Origin: Ophiobolus disseminans
Lineage: Eukaryota > Ascomycota > Dothideomycetes > Pleosporales > Phaeosphaeriaceae
DNA: 64,000 bases
Direction of reading: 5' to 3'
NCBI GenBank assembly: GCA_010093685.1
Contig: MU006232.1
Coordinates: forward strand, 459,427-523,426
Part shown: piece after piece, positions 20,578 to 32,413 of the stretch
How the letters are laid out: each line of letters begins with the position of its first letter
How positions within the stretch are numbered: position 1 is the stretch's first letter
Notes under the pieces: model-generated
Seen by the model: the letters and a program-made list of their open reading frames with translations, nothing else
Database searches by the model: none
Told to the model about the DNA's origin: nothing
Made by a program: the position numbers and the translations under genes

Positions 20578-22304
20578 CTACGCTCCTTGAAGGGCTTGTC
20601 CGTTTCCTCCGAGGGTCACGGTCTTTGTGACAATGTACTCTTCGATGCCCAGATGGCTTCCTTCGCGACCGAACCCACTCTCCTTGACACCTCCAAAGGG
20701 CGCCGCGGCGTCTGAGATCAGTCCCGTGTTCACGCCTACCATGCCCACCTCGAGCGCCTCAGCAACCCTGTATACGCGCTGAATATCTCTGCTGAAGAAG
20801 TATCCCGCAAGGCCCACATCCGCTGCGTTCGCCAGCTCAACAACATGGGCCTCGGTGTCGAACTTGAAGAGTCCCGCAACAGGGCCGAATGTTTCCTCGG
20901 ACGCGAGTTGCATGTCTGCAGTCATGTCGCGGATGACGGTGGGCTGGTAGAAGTTGGAGCCTAGGTCTGGGAGTTTTTGGCCGCCGACGAGGACTTTGCC
21001 ACCCTGCTTCACGGCGTCTTGAACGTGCGCATCGACCTTGGCCGCAGCGCGCTCGTGGATGACAGGGCCGTGCGTGATGCCTTCCTCAAAACCACTGCCA
21101 ACCTTGAAGCCCTTCACCTTCTCCGTAAACTTGCTAGCAAATTCGTCGTAGATGCCGGATTGTACGTAGATTCTGTTGGCGCAAACGCAGGTCTGGCCTG
21201 ATGAGCGGAACTTTGAGCTGATGGCGCCGGTTACGGCAAGGTCGAGATCTGCGTCGTCGAAGACGATGAAGGGTGCGTTTCCGCCAAGTTCAAAGGAAAG
21301 CTTCTTGAGCGTGCCGGAGGCTTGCTTCATCAGGATCTTGCCTACACCGGTGGACCCTGTGAATGAGACCTTCTTAACAGTTTTATTGGTTGTCAGGGTC
21401 TCACCGACTTCAGGGGTGTTGTGGAGCGCGGTAACAAAGTTGATAACACCCTTGGGGATACCGGCGCGGTGTCCAAGCTCGGCGAGGGCTGCAGCTGTGA
21501 ATGGAGTCTCGCCAGGAGACTTCGCTACTACTGTGCAGCCTGCTGCTAGTGCAGGTCCAATCTTTCGTGTAATCATGGCGGCTGGGAAGTTCCACGGGGT
21601 AATCAACCCACACACACCAACCGGCTCTTTGATCGTGAACACTCTGTTCCCTGCGACCGACGCTGGAATCGTGGCTCCATATGTCCTCGGTGCCTCCTCA
21701 GCAAACCACTCGAAGAAGCCTGCCGCATAGGTAACCTCGCCCTTCGCATCCGCAAAGGGCTTGCCGTTCTCCCATGTTATCAGTTTTGCAAGGTCGTCGG
21801 CGTTGTCGATCATAAGCTGGTACCATTTCCGTAGCATGCGTGATCGTTCGCGACCTGTGAGTTTTCGGAACGCAGGCAGCGCTGCTGCGGCGGCGGCGAT
21901 GGCAGCTTCGGTATCGGCGCGGTCCATTTCAGGCTGCGTACCGATGAGGTCGCCTGTTGCCGGGTCTGTATAGAGAGTTAAATGCCGCTTAATTGAGGCG
22001 ATTGAACATTCGTACCATGGACCTCGAAGGTCTTGCCCGACTTTGCGCCAATCCATTCTCCGTTTACGTATGTTTGGCTCTTCAGTAGAGACTTGTCATT
22101 GAGCTATGCGCCATTGTTAGCGATGTCTTGATCCCTTGGTGCTGAAGTTGCGAAAACAACGAAAGCTACAACACGTACAGTAGGTGGTGAGTGACCCATA
22201 CTGGCAGCTCTGGATGCTATCAAGGGTAGGGATCGCCGTTGAAAGTTACTTTTGCAAGCTTGTCGTCGCGCAATAGATCGAGTCGCAGCAGCGAAGGAAC
22301 GCAT
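20578..22304 (-). CDS. UGA2: Succinate-semialdehyde dehydrogenase (NAD(P)+), probably mitochondrial
   Basis: Exons are 22304-22179, 22103-22016 and 21965-20578 with introns of 75 and 50 nt; 533 aa. Spliced sequence reads LNDKSLLKSQTYVNGEWIGA then KSGKTFEVHDPATGDLIGT, the standard start of this family. The first 40 residues are Arg/Ala/Ser-rich and lack acidic residues, consistent with a mitochondrial presequence. The aldehyde dehydrogenase core has TPWNFPAAMITRKIGPALAA, the cofactor loop FTGSTGVGK, the catalytic Glu in FELGGNAPF (about 297) and the nucleophile Cys in SSGQTCVCANR (about 331, with the paired Cys two residues on typical of SSADH). It oxidises succinate semialdehyde to succinate in the GABA shunt. 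Family is certain; cofactor preference is not visible. Confidence 0.93.
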
Positions 22305-22833
22305 CGTGATGCTGGGTGGCTCTTGCCCTTATATGCCCGAGGTTCACGTCAACGACCTTTGACGACGGCAGTTCTGGGAAAACTAGATGCCTAGGCACGT
22401 CAATTGATTGTCAATCGCCCGTCTGGTGGCTGTCTAGCTCGAGATATGACGTCCGAAGCTCTGGCCGTTCGTTTGCGGGGTCGCGGAATCGGAAATAATG
22501 CGAGGCTCTAGGCCATTTCAGGTCGCGATTGTGGTTAACGTTAGCTATAATAGTGAAAGTATAAATGACAAATGCTAGTCTTCCTCTTTCAACTATTTGT
22601 ATCTATTGCAAAGAAAATTCTGCAGCTTTGTTAGATAGGTAACGTGTGCAGCGTGTAGAGCGTCAAGCGCGTGTAAGAAGTCTGAAAATTTGTGGAGTTG
22701 ATTGTGTATTTGTGATATCAGCATTAGTACTACCTGCTAGTATCTGAGAATGCAAAGGGTATCAATCATGTCTGGATAGCTACGCTGTCGAAATTTTGCG
22801 ACTTTCTCTTCTCCTTCCCTTCCGTCAACTTTC
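22305..22833. other. Spacer upstream of the dehydrogenase gene
   Basis: Likely promoter of the dehydrogenase gene followed by an AT-rich run (22,540-22,780). No gene or repeat was recognised. Confidence 0.45.
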
Positions 22834-23227
22834 CTACAACGCAAGCCAGTATGCCCACTTGCCTTTGCCCTTCGCCTTGTAAGGTTGTGTGAAGACGCCT
22901 GTTGCACCACTTCGCATGATTAGCATGTCGTGCAGTTCGATTTGGGGTACAATGAATGAAAACTCACCCTTCCCTCTGCTCCCTGTCTTTGGCCTTTTGC
23001 CACTCCTTCCAGCGCTTCTCTTCGCTCAGGCTTGCATCGCGCCAACTTTCTTTACCAGGCTCTTCGGTCTTGGATCCGAGGTGCAGTTTATCGCGCCATG
23101 ATGATTTAGCTTTCTGGGGTACTGCATTGGAGTTTGGAGCAGGAACGGGAGCAGGTGATGCTGCTGCTGATGAGTCGGAGATGGGTTTCTTGAAGCTTTC
23201 AGAGGCGGCAGAATTGCTTTCAGTCAT
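22834..23227 (-). CDS. Small conserved-looking hydrophilic protein, function unknown
   Basis: Exons are 23227-22968 and 22909-22834 with a 58-nt intron (donor GTGAGT), giving 111 aa. Without splicing the frame ends at the TGA inside the donor, giving 87 aa. The spliced ending GGATGVFTQPYKAKGKGKWA followed by YWLAL looks constrained, so I favour splicing. The N-terminus is Ser/Ala/Pro-rich and disordered; the middle has SSWRDKLHLGSK and ESWRDASLSEEKRWKEWQKA, two W-R-D repeats with a charged helix. No signal peptide, membrane segment or known domain is seen. Function is not assigned. Confidence 0.6.
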
Positions 23228-23626
23228 ATTTGTGATCTGAGTTGGTGAGGGTGTGGGTTGGGAAGGTGAATAAGTGCAAGCGTCTAAGCTCTTGTCTTGT
23301 AGTGATCAATCAGTGGGAAAAAGATAGTGATGCATAGTCCTCGTGCGTAAGAGTTGGATTGGTGTAATGTCAACCTTGTAGGAATGCAATGTCAACCTTG
23401 TTGGGAAAGGCAATTGGATGTTGTTGAGGCGGAGCAGAGACACCAAGTGCGATCGACGTGGCTATGGAGGTCAGCACCTTGGCACATGTCACCGGCTCAG
23501 AACATTGGCAGTGGCTTGGGGGTTATAAAAGCTTGATAGTGTATCAAATTAACCGGTGAAGACAACCTTCCTCTGTGGTTATACTAGATACGGTAGTAAG
23601 TTGCGATAGATGCTTCATGAAGTGCA
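23228..23626. other. Spacer
   Basis: Promoter side of the small gene and 3' side of the aminotransferase gene. A short direct repeat, GGAATGCAATGTCAACCTTG against GTAATGTCAACCTTG near 23,360-23,400, is the only pattern noticed. Confidence 0.4.
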
Positions 23627-24880
23627 TCAGCCAGCCAACTCAACATCATCGAGGTTCTTCCTAACAAACTTAGTCGCTTCGGCCAAGCCTGGCTCAATGA
23701 TTTCGGTGTGGTTCACAAAGCCAACTCTGACATAGCCCTTCCATTCCTCGCCGAAACAATTTCCAGGTGTAAACAGGACGCCAGTTTTCTCATGCAGTTT
23801 CTTGCAAAAGTCGACCGAGTCGACCGGCTTTCCTTCCCTGTGAAACTTGATAAACGCGGTGGTTCCCGCGACAGGTTTGACCCATTCGCACTCGTCGTCG
23901 TTCTTCAGCACGAACTTCTCTAGCAGAGCAACGTTGGTCTTCGCAAGTTGAATATTGCGCGCAAGTAAACTGTGGACCGTCGAAGAGTGGAGAGCAAAAG
24001 CTGCAACCTGTTCGTCAAGGCCAGAGACCGAGATGGTGGTGTAGTGCCGGGCTGCAGCGATTGTCTCGATGAGTTCGGGGTTGCGTGACGCGATCCAACC
24101 TATGCGAATACCAGCAAGAGAATAGGCCTTTGACATAGACCCGGTCACAATAACATTGTTGTAGCCCATAGATAGCAGTGACGGCGGGAAGTCCTTGTCT
24201 AGAGGGCTGATGGAATGGAAGATGGGCCGATAGACTTCATCACTCAGGATGATGATGTTCTTCTCGGACGCGATGTCAACTACCTGCTGTAAGAAGGACT
24301 TGTTGAGAACAGCACCGGTAGGGTTGTTAGGGTTATTCAGAATGATGAGCTTTGTGTTCGGCTTGATGAGAGTCTTCAGGTCGTCAATGATTGGCACCCA
24401 TGCGTTCTCAGGCGAGGCTTGCCATAAGTCGACATCTGCACCCATCTGCTTTGGTACTTCATAGAGCGATTGGTAGGTAGGGTAGTGGCAGATGACATGG
24501 TCGCCTTGGCCGACGAGAGCGTACGTAGTGAGATAGTTCGCTTGTATTGCGCCAGGGGTTGTGAGGATGTTGTCTGGCGACAAGGGCGTTGCAGTTTTGG
24601 CCGAGTACAGTCGAGCGAGATTGTTGCGTAATTCGTCACTTCCACGGATGGCGCCGTAGGTCAAAACTTTGGAGGCGTCGATGACTTCGCGGGTTTTGTT
24701 GTCGGAGAGGTCTCTCAATTGATCGACGGATATCGAAGCACAGCACGTCTCTGCGATGTTATACTTGCAGTGGTTCTCATACGCGTCCATCCACTGCAGG
24801 ATGTATTAGTCCTCACGTGCAATGGCAAGAATGCGGGGGAAATTTACCGATTCCACTGCAAACTCATTGATCTTGACCAT
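23627..24880 (-). CDS. PLP-dependent class I/II aminotransferase
   Basis: Exons are 24880-24848 and 24793-23627 with a 54-nt intron, encoding 399 aa. The short first exon gives MVKINEFAVESWMDAYENHC. Fold type I motifs are in order: YGAIRGSDELRNNLA, NNPNNPTGAV (about 164-173), LSDEVYRP (Asp about 196, binding the pyridine nitrogen) and TGSMSKAYSLAGIRIGW (Schiff-base Lys about 233). The C-terminal small domain has FTPGNCFGEEWKGYVRVGF with the substrate-carboxylate Arg. No targeting signal is seen. The sequence resembles the fungal group often named capreomycidine-synthase-like or aspartate aminotransferase-like; the amino acid substrate cannot be assigned. The gene is divergent from the ABC transporter gene across 620 bp. 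Confidence 0.88.
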
Positions 24881-25500
24881 TTTGAGTCTCTCGAAGGGGA
24901 GTCTTTGGGAAGTTGGACGAAGGATCTATATTTTCGATTGTTCTAATCCGCTCCTCCAGAAGGCCGGACGGATGGTCAAGTAGTTCTCGGGTTGACATAG
25001 GGCGTCGGCGGCCATGCACGGCGGAAGCTAGAGCTGTTTGTCATTGGGGGTCCTCGTTAGCTTGGAATGCCACATGGCGGCGTTGCAGATCACGATCAGT
25101 CTGCATATGCTTATGAAGCATGAAAACCATTTTCTACTGATCTTCCATGACTGCTGTAGAAGTATCAATCAAGACCGGACATGTATCGCGATGGCGTGCA
25201 TGCTGGAATCGTGCCTCGGTGCAGCGGACCGCATGCGCCACTCTTGGCTTGCGTCCCGTCTTGCTCCCAGCCCCCACGAATCACGAGCAGGCAAGGCCGA
25301 TAGCAACCCACCTACTTGTCTGGCCACCTCGACACTACATCATCCTGAAGACGCATCCGCCACACGCGCGAGCTTCTGTGCTCTCTGTCACTCCTTTGAC
25401 AATCTCTCACATCTCGACAAACACCATCACACAGCCACATCAGCTTGGAGCAAACGTCACTTGAAGGCAACCTAGTCCACACTGCGCCGCGGCACACGAG
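24881..25500. promoter_or_regulatory. Divergent promoter region, aminotransferase / ABC transporter
   Basis: A 620-bp spacer between two divergent starts. No additional gene is supported. A pyrimidine-rich, CAC-rich leader precedes the transporter ATG. Confidence 0.4.
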
Positions 25501-28500
25501 ATGCGCCAACGACCGTGGACGGCCTCGGTCTTCACCCTGCTGGCCCTGACAGCGTCTTCTGCAGCTTATAAGAGCTTCAGCAACTACTCCGTCGCCGAGA
25601 CGCCCAATTCGCTCTTCTCCATCTACGGTGACCGACCCGACGGCTGTCCGCCATGCTTCAACTGCAACCTCGAGGACTTCAAGTGCCACCAGTTCGCCGA
25701 GTGCACAAAGGCTAGCGGAAGATGTAACTGCCCGCCAGGGTTTGGCGGCGAAGACTGCTCAGAACCGCTCTGTGGCGCATTACCAGATGGAAAGGACAGG
25801 ACACCACGAGGGAGCGAGAAGGAGTGCCAGTGCAGAGACGGCTGGTCGGGCATGAACTGCAACGTCTGCGAGACGGACAACGCGTGTAATGCCATGGTGC
25901 CAGACGGCCAGGGTGGGGTGTGCTATAAGTCCGGTCAGCTCGTGAAGGAGAACTTCCAGATGTGCGACATCACCAACAGGAAGATCTTAGACCAGCTCAA
26001 GGACAAGAAACCGCAGGCGACCTTCTCCTGTAACGCTGAGACTGCAGAGTGCAACTTCCAGTGTAAGTCTTACCATCAAACACCTTGCAGTTCCTCAGCT
26101 AACAGATGCAGTCTGGGTCGACAAGCGCGAGTCCTTCTACTGCGGCCTCGACACGTGTACCGACGAATGGATCGCCGAAGCCGACCGAAACATCACCAAA
26201 TACAAGTGCGAGAACATCAAATGCGCCTGCATTCCCGACAGGATGTTGTGTGGAGAGGCTGGCTCCATCGATATTGGAGACTTCCTGAAGGAGTCCATCA
26301 AGGGCCCTGCCGAGTTCAGGGGCATCGCAGGTGGCAAAGAGACTGGAAGCGTCTTTTCCGAGCCGGCCATGAACGATCTGATATCGAGCATCTTCGGAGA
26401 CGAGAGCATCTTCCTGCAGTGCAACACTGGCGAGTGTCTCTACCAGACTGAGGTTCCTGGCTACGAGAGGCCCATCAAGAAGATCAACACGCCCCTTATC
26501 GCCGGAGTCATTGCCAGTGTCGCCCTGTTCATAGTGGCAATTGTGTTGTTAGCGTGGTACCTCAGTCATCGTGCGGAGCGGAACCGATACGGACCGATCC
26601 ATTTGTCGGACGATGAAGAAGACGAGAACGCAGCACTGCTAGCCGATCACAAGCCGGCTGCTTTGATGTTCGAGGACGTGGCTTACAGCCTCAACGGCAA
26701 GCAGATCCTCTCTGGTGTCACTGGTGCTGTCCTCCCAGGGGAACTGATGGCCATCATGGGAGCGTCTGGCGCGGGAAAAACTACCTTCTTGGATATTCTG
26801 GCGCGCAAGAACAAAGTCGGTGTCACAAGCGGCAACTTCTACCTCAACGGCGAGAAGATTCGTGATGAGGAGTTCAAGAGCGTCATTGGCTTCGTCGACC
26901 AAGACGATACCTTGCTACCCACTTTGACCGTGCACGAGACCATCCTGGACTCTGCTCTGCTTCGGCTACCCAAGGAGATGAGCCGCACCTCGAAGGAGCA
27001 GAAAGTCGAAGACGTCGAGCGTCAACTTGGTATTTACCATATCCGCAACCAGAAGATCGGCTCTGAGGAAACTGGGCGTGGTATCTCCGGTGGAGAGAAG
27101 CGTCGTGTGGGTATTGCCTGCGAGTTGGTGACTTCACCGAGCATTCTTTTCCTGGACGAGCCTACCAGTGGTCTGGATGCCTTCAACGCTTTCAACGTCG
27201 TGGAGTGTCTGGTCAACCTGGTGAAGAACTACAACAGGACAGTGGTGGTGACCATCCATCAGCCGCGTTCTAACATTGTAGCGCTCTTCGACCAACTCAT
27301 CTTGCTAGCGAAGGGCAGGACGGTCTACTCTGGACCTTTTGAGAACTGTCAGTCATACTTTGACAATATCGGCTACACGTGCCCACCTGGTTTCAACATT
27401 GCAGATTACCTCATCGATCTTACCATGCATGCCAGTGCAGCAAACCGCACCATCGATGAAGACAGCTCCATGTTCACACGGGACGGCTTACAAACAAGCG
27501 CGAGCAGCGCAATCGCCGTGAAATCCATCCCAAGCATCAACACGTCTGAAATGGATCGAGACCTCGCCGGTAGCCCCAGCAACTCCAGCACACGCCCCAG
27601 GAACAAGCGCAGGACGTCGATCCGCCAGCAACAAGAGCGCGAGCTCTTCACGCGCAAGAAGAGCTCAGCCATACAAGACGGTACGCAGTCCCCCAAGACT
27701 GACGACGGCGAGGGTCCATACGACCGCCGTGCCGGCCTCAAAGCACAATGGCTCAAGCTCACACGTCAACAAGGCGCCGTCCCACCCCAAATCCTCGAAG
27801 ACCCTGACGAACTCCCGCCCCCTGCCAACAGCAGCACCGGCACAAACCTCGACATCCTCCTCACCGCGTACGCACAGTCCGACGTCGCAGCTACCATTCG
27901 CTCCGACATCGCTACCTCCGTCTCCAGCGCCACCGAAGCTAACGGTCAAAACGGCACCCGCGAAACCAACGGCTTCATCGTCGCCGGCAAAGTCAAGGGC
28001 TTCCAGAAAGTAGGCCTCCTCGGCCAATTCCGCATCCTATCCCGCCGCACATGGCGCAACTTGTACAGAAACCCCATGCTCATGCTCACGCACTACGCCA
28101 TCGCCATCGTTTTGGCCGTGTTCCTCGGCTTCCTTTTCTACGGGCTCACGGACGACATTAAAGGGTTCCAGAATAGGCTTGGCCTTTTCTTGTTCGTGCT
28201 CAGTTTGTTTGGGTTCAGCAGCTTGACTATCCTGACGGTGTTTGCACCTGAGCGCTTACTCTTTACGAGAGAGAGGGCGAAGGGGTATTACTCGCCGCCT
28301 GCGTACTTTGCAGCGAAAGTAGTCTTCGACATCATACCGCTGCGTCTCCTGCCGCCCATCATTCTCGGCATCATTGTGTACCCGATGACCGGGCTCATCC
28401 CCGCGTGGCCGAATTTCCTGAAATTCGTTCTTTTCCTGGTGCTGTTCAACCTCGCAGCCGCAGCCATATTCCTCTTCATAGGCATTGTGTTCCGCAACTC

Positions 28501-28934
28501 TGGGGTTGCGAATCTGATTGGCGTGTTGGTAATGTTGTTTAGTTTACTTTTCTCGGGCTTCTTTTTGAATAAGGAGAGTATTCCGGGGGTGGCCAAGTGG
28601 TTGCAGAGTGTAAGTCCTAATTACTCCGTTCCACCCACCCATAATATCCACCCTTTTCTTCCCACTTGGTTGCCCTGCTAACATCTATCGCGCATAGTTA
28701 TCCATCTTCCACTACGCCTTCGAAGGCCTCATCGTAAACGAAGTAAAATACCTCTCGCTCATCGACCACAAATACGGGCTCGACATCGAAGTTCCCGGCT
28801 CAGCCATCTTGAGCAGCTTCGGCTTCAACGTGCAGGCGCTGTGGCGCGATTGCATTGGCCTGGGCGTGTACTGCGGCGCGTTTATTGTGCTGGCGTATGT
28901 GGCGATGCATGTGTTGTTGGTGGAGAAGAGGTAG
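25501..28934 (+). CDS. ADP1: ABCG-family transporter with extracellular EGF-like region (Adp1-like)
   Basis: Exons are 25501-26062, 26112-28609 and 28698-28934 (introns of 49 and 88 nt), encoding 1098 aa. A signal peptide (WTASVFTLLALTASSAAY) leads into a Cys-rich lumenal region with EGF-like spacing (CNCPPGFGGEDC, CQCRDGWSGMNC). After a first membrane segment (LIAGVIASVALFIVAIVLLA) comes one nucleotide-binding domain: Walker A GASGAGKTT (about 404), signature ISGGEKRRVGIA (about 513) and Walker B ILFLDEPTSGLDA (about 532). A Ser-rich linker precedes six C-terminal membrane segments. Topology and length match yeast Adp1, a half-size ABCG protein with an unusually large lumenal domain whose substrate is poorly known. 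The last exon completes the final helix and ends HVLLVEKR. Confidence 0.93.
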
Positions 28935-29207
28935 GGTGGGTGTGTATTTGTACGTACTGCTTGTGAAGGAGGGGAGGGGGTTGTATATGGGTTAGGGTTG
29001 GAGGAGAAGTGGCTTGCATACATGAATGGCGTTTTCTTGTGAGATATAGGCATGGTTCTTTCTTTTTGGTGTAGTAGATATTTCATGTTCATCATAAATA
29101 TGCATCAACTTTTTCCTTTCCTGCCAAGATACTCCATGCTGCCCAGATGCGTCCCGTCGCTCAAATGCTTCGACTTGCCAATGCTGCCCTTCCCAAAGGT
29201 ACCCTCG

Positions 29208-30980
29208 TTACAGCATAACCAACCCGATGCCGCCCATGTGTTTCGCACTGGCTTGACTCCGTGCATCGATGCCGCCTGTTATCGGCGCGGCGCGGTAGTT
29301 GTACAGGTAGTAATGCAGCGATCCGTCTCCGGCGCCGAAGCGCTGTTCGTCGAGGAAGAGCGGGTTGTCGAGGAGTGTGAGTGCATTGAAGACGTCGAAG
29401 CCGGCCTGTTCATGTTAGTCAATTTCTCACATGTCCAAGTCACTTGTGGGTGCTCACCTTCTTCGACAGTATCAGCGCGTCCTTTACCAGACTGTTCAGC
29501 CTTGTCTTCAGCTTCGCATCGTCCTTCTCGAACGCGACTTCCGTCGCGTAGTAGAACAGATACGCAGCCCGAATCACGCTGTGCTTCTTGTTCCCTATGA
29601 CGGTGCTCTCGAGGTTGTAGAAGCTGAAGAAGTCTGTAATCTTCTTGGTGTCCGGGTCCTCGACGACATAGCTCCAGACCACCTGCTCCTTCGGCTTCTC
29701 CTTTGGCGCCATCCAGTGCTCGAACTCTGTCTTGGTGAAGACCTGTGCCATGTCCATGCGCGCCAGGTAGCGCTTGAGCAGGTCGAGCGCGGCGTCAACG
29801 TCCTTGGCCTCCATCTCGCGCAGGCCGGGGGTAGACGTGATGTCTGGGAGTTTGTAGCGCACAATCTGGCGCGTCTTGGTGCTGCCGTGCGGTAAGGGCG
29901 AGAAGCCGACGTCGTAGAGTTTCTCCCAGTCGATTGCGCGGTGGAAGTAGCGACATGTGGAGACGGGTGTGGGGAGCAGGGAGCCGACAGTGTAGACGGC
30001 CTGGAAGGTGCCCTCGACGTAGCAGCGGCGGGTGATCTCTTTGATCAGGACGGGTGTGAGACGCTTTGCGCGGAGCTTCTTGTGGACGCAGAGGAAGTTT
30101 ACTTCGGAGCAGTTCAGCGTCTTTTCGCGCACGCGCAGGGCAATGGGGATGCCGGAGATGAAGGCGACGAGCTTGCCTGAGGCGGTTGCGCGGACGCCGA
30201 CGTGCCACTCCTTCTTCCAGCCTGGTGCTTTGAGCGCCCTATAGTTGTTAGCCTTGCGACTCCAAGGGCCCTGCCGACGTACCAATTGAGGAAGGAGGGC
30301 GAGTATCGGAAGCGGAAGGTGGCGTCCTTGTCCTCGACGTAGTGGTTCGTGAGCAGATCATACACCTCGTCCAGCTGCTTCTCGTCCTCGAGGTCCATCG
30401 TCACCCACTCGAAGCCCGGGTACATGGGGCTCGGGTTCCGGTCCACCTTGTCCAGCTCGATGCGCTTGATGGGCCCATCCTGTATCTTGTCCTTGTTCGC
30501 CATCTCGTCGAAGCTGGGCACTGGCTGCGTCTTCCAGAAGGCGTGGCTCGCCATGTCCTTTGTGTTCTTGCTCTCGGTGGCCAGTCCCGTCAGCATCTCG
30601 TTGATGTTGAGCTTCTTGATCAGATCCTCCATATCCTTGGGGCTCTTCGCCTTGGACTGCAGCTCCTGTTTCAGCGCCGGGTTCAGGTCGAGCAGCTGGC
30701 TCATCTGGTCCTTGCTCAGGTGCCCGCCCGCCGCTGACTCTGTGGACGTGATCTCGGGCGCCTTTCCTTTGCCGGTGAGGGCGTCCTTGATCTTGCGCTT
30801 CCGGCTTTTCTTCTTCTTCTCCGCGGCGCCCTCACCGCCCTCTACTGCGCCCGTCTCTTCCTCGTCGCTCTCGTCGGCGGATTCGGCGGCGGCATTCTGT
30901 TTGCTCGACTCGGCTACGGCTTCGGCCGCTGCCTCGGCGGTCGCGTCGGGGTCTGATATCTTGGAGTTCTCCTGGGGCAT
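29208..30980 (-). CDS. NMT1: Glycylpeptide N-tetradecanoyltransferase (N-myristoyltransferase)
   Basis: Exons are 30980-30283, 30238-29458 and 29405-29208 with introns of 44 and 52 nt, encoding 558 aa. The N-terminal 70 residues are acidic then Lys-rich (EKKKKSRKRKIKDAL), as in ribosome-associated NMTs. Core motifs include HAFWKTQPVPSFDE, YPGFEWVTMD, the spliced FLNWALKAPGWKKEWHVGVR, EVNFLCVHKKLRAKRLTPVL (myristoyl-CoA binding and oxyanion region) and the C-terminal GGIDARSQASAKHMGGIGLV with the free terminal carboxylate ending VML that serves as catalytic base in this family. It transfers myristate from myristoyl-CoA to N-terminal glycines of cytosolic proteins. Length is slightly above the usual because of the extended N-terminus. 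Convergent with the ABC transporter gene (273 bp between stops). Confidence 0.95.
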
Positions 30981-32413
30981 TGTGCGTGTTGTGAATGTGT
31001 GTTCGGAAGGATGGGCGAGATGTGGCTTGTTGTGGTTGTGTGCTATGTCAGTCGAGCCTCATGGTGGGGCTGGAGGGGTAGGCGCGTCTCGCCTGCACCT
31101 TCCCTCGGTCCTCACGCCTTGAATATCAGAAGACACCATCTCTTGCTTCATCATTTCCAAGTTAGCATTGTCATCAGTCCATGTCATTGGCATCACAACA
31201 CGGGCAAAAGTATGCATGATGATGTTTTCAGCTGTGTAGCGCGACTGTCTGATGGTTCAAGTCTTGACACATGGCGACCTTCTTGCAAGATGAGAATCGC
31301 CTTCTCCTCCAAACTCGTACGCGATACAACCGCCTTTGAAGACATGACAGCAAGATCCTCCAAAACTCCAAGCAGCCAGCACTCATGACGTATCTGCCAA
31401 ATCAAACGCCGTCATCCTTCAAGACAGGCAGCAAAACACAAAGCAGCCATCAGCTTATGATGGGTCTGCAAAACAAGGGGTATCTTCCAAAACTCCAGAC
31501 TCCGCGAGCGAAGACACACCGTCGTAGCTCCTTGTCGCCCTTGCCAACCCGGACACTCAGCACCGCCCATGCCACTACTGCAACCACCGCAGCCTTTCCT
31601 TCATCATCCGCGAACCCTCGCTCCCTCGACCCCTCCCGCCGCCCCACACCACTCGCCCATACTCATCCCCATCCACTCCCACACGAAGGTCTCCAACCTC
31701 TAGTTTCCCACTTACTAACAGCATCAGCACATACAACACCAATAGAAAGCCACCGTCTGCTCCCCAGCTTACCAGCAGCCTCTGTGACTCGTGAGAGCCT
31801 GGGCTGTCCTGGAGTGAGGGTATAGAAGGCCGAAGCCAACTACTCGCGCAAACGGTCACGTAACTGTTGTTTCCTGGCTTTAACCAGCAAGCTCGCTTGT
31901 CTCTCACGGACTCTAACCGGGCTACCTCTTAGAGGTACCAACCACTGTAGTGGTAAGAGACAATACGGCCCATTTACGCGGATCGGAGATGGCCACCTAC
32001 ATCCCAATTCCCCGGGCAGAGTTGGGGCAACAGTGACTCGAGACCCCTGAACAGGCCGACTCCTCTCGTTCGTGGTATCATAAAGGTATTGTAGGAGGGA
32101 AACGGGTTGTCCACCGCCGGCCAACGAGCGTCCGAAGACAACTCCCTGGGCCCAAGCAGTGGGTGCCGTCGCCGTCCCATACTGATGTTGAAGGTCAACC
32201 TGGGAGGTCGAGGTCGGAGATCTTCGTGTGTTCGTAGATGGGGATGAGGATGGGTAAGTGATGTGGAACCTTGGAAGAGGAAGAGAAAGGTCGGGAAGGC
32301 GGACAACTCTGGATCGGGTGAGGTAGTCGTCGCAGTCGTATGGTGGTGTTGGGCGTACAAGTAGAAAGGGTGACGCTGAGGCTGCTCAGTTCTGCCTTCA
32401 AGAACGAGTGCGT
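30981..32413. other. Long spacer with no confirmed gene
   Basis: No supported gene in 1.4 kb. A low-complexity, Ser/Thr/Pro-coding frame runs on the plus strand from 31,385 to 31,825. A 68-codon minus-strand frame (32,180-31,974, beginning MGRRRHPLLGPRELSSD) has no recognisable motif. The segment 31,850-32,110 contains adjacent short palindromes listed separately and might be a structured RNA or promoter. Confidence 0.4.
31923..31954. repeat. Two adjacent short palindromes
   Basis: TACCTCTTAGAGGTA (31,923-31,937, 7-bp arms) is followed after three bases by ACCACTGTAGTGGT (31,941-31,954, 6-bp arms). They could be paired stems in an RNA or a binding site for dimeric factors. No function is known. 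Confidence 0.5.

Noticed and set aside
31385..31825. 146-codon plus-strand Ser/Thr/Pro-rich frame
   Set aside because: Low-complexity composition, no motif and no splice partners; probably chance.
31840..32160. tRNA or snRNA gene
   Set aside because: A GGTTAGAGTCC-like box on the minus strand recalls a T arm, but no cloverleaf could be drawn and no U1-U6 core sequence matches.
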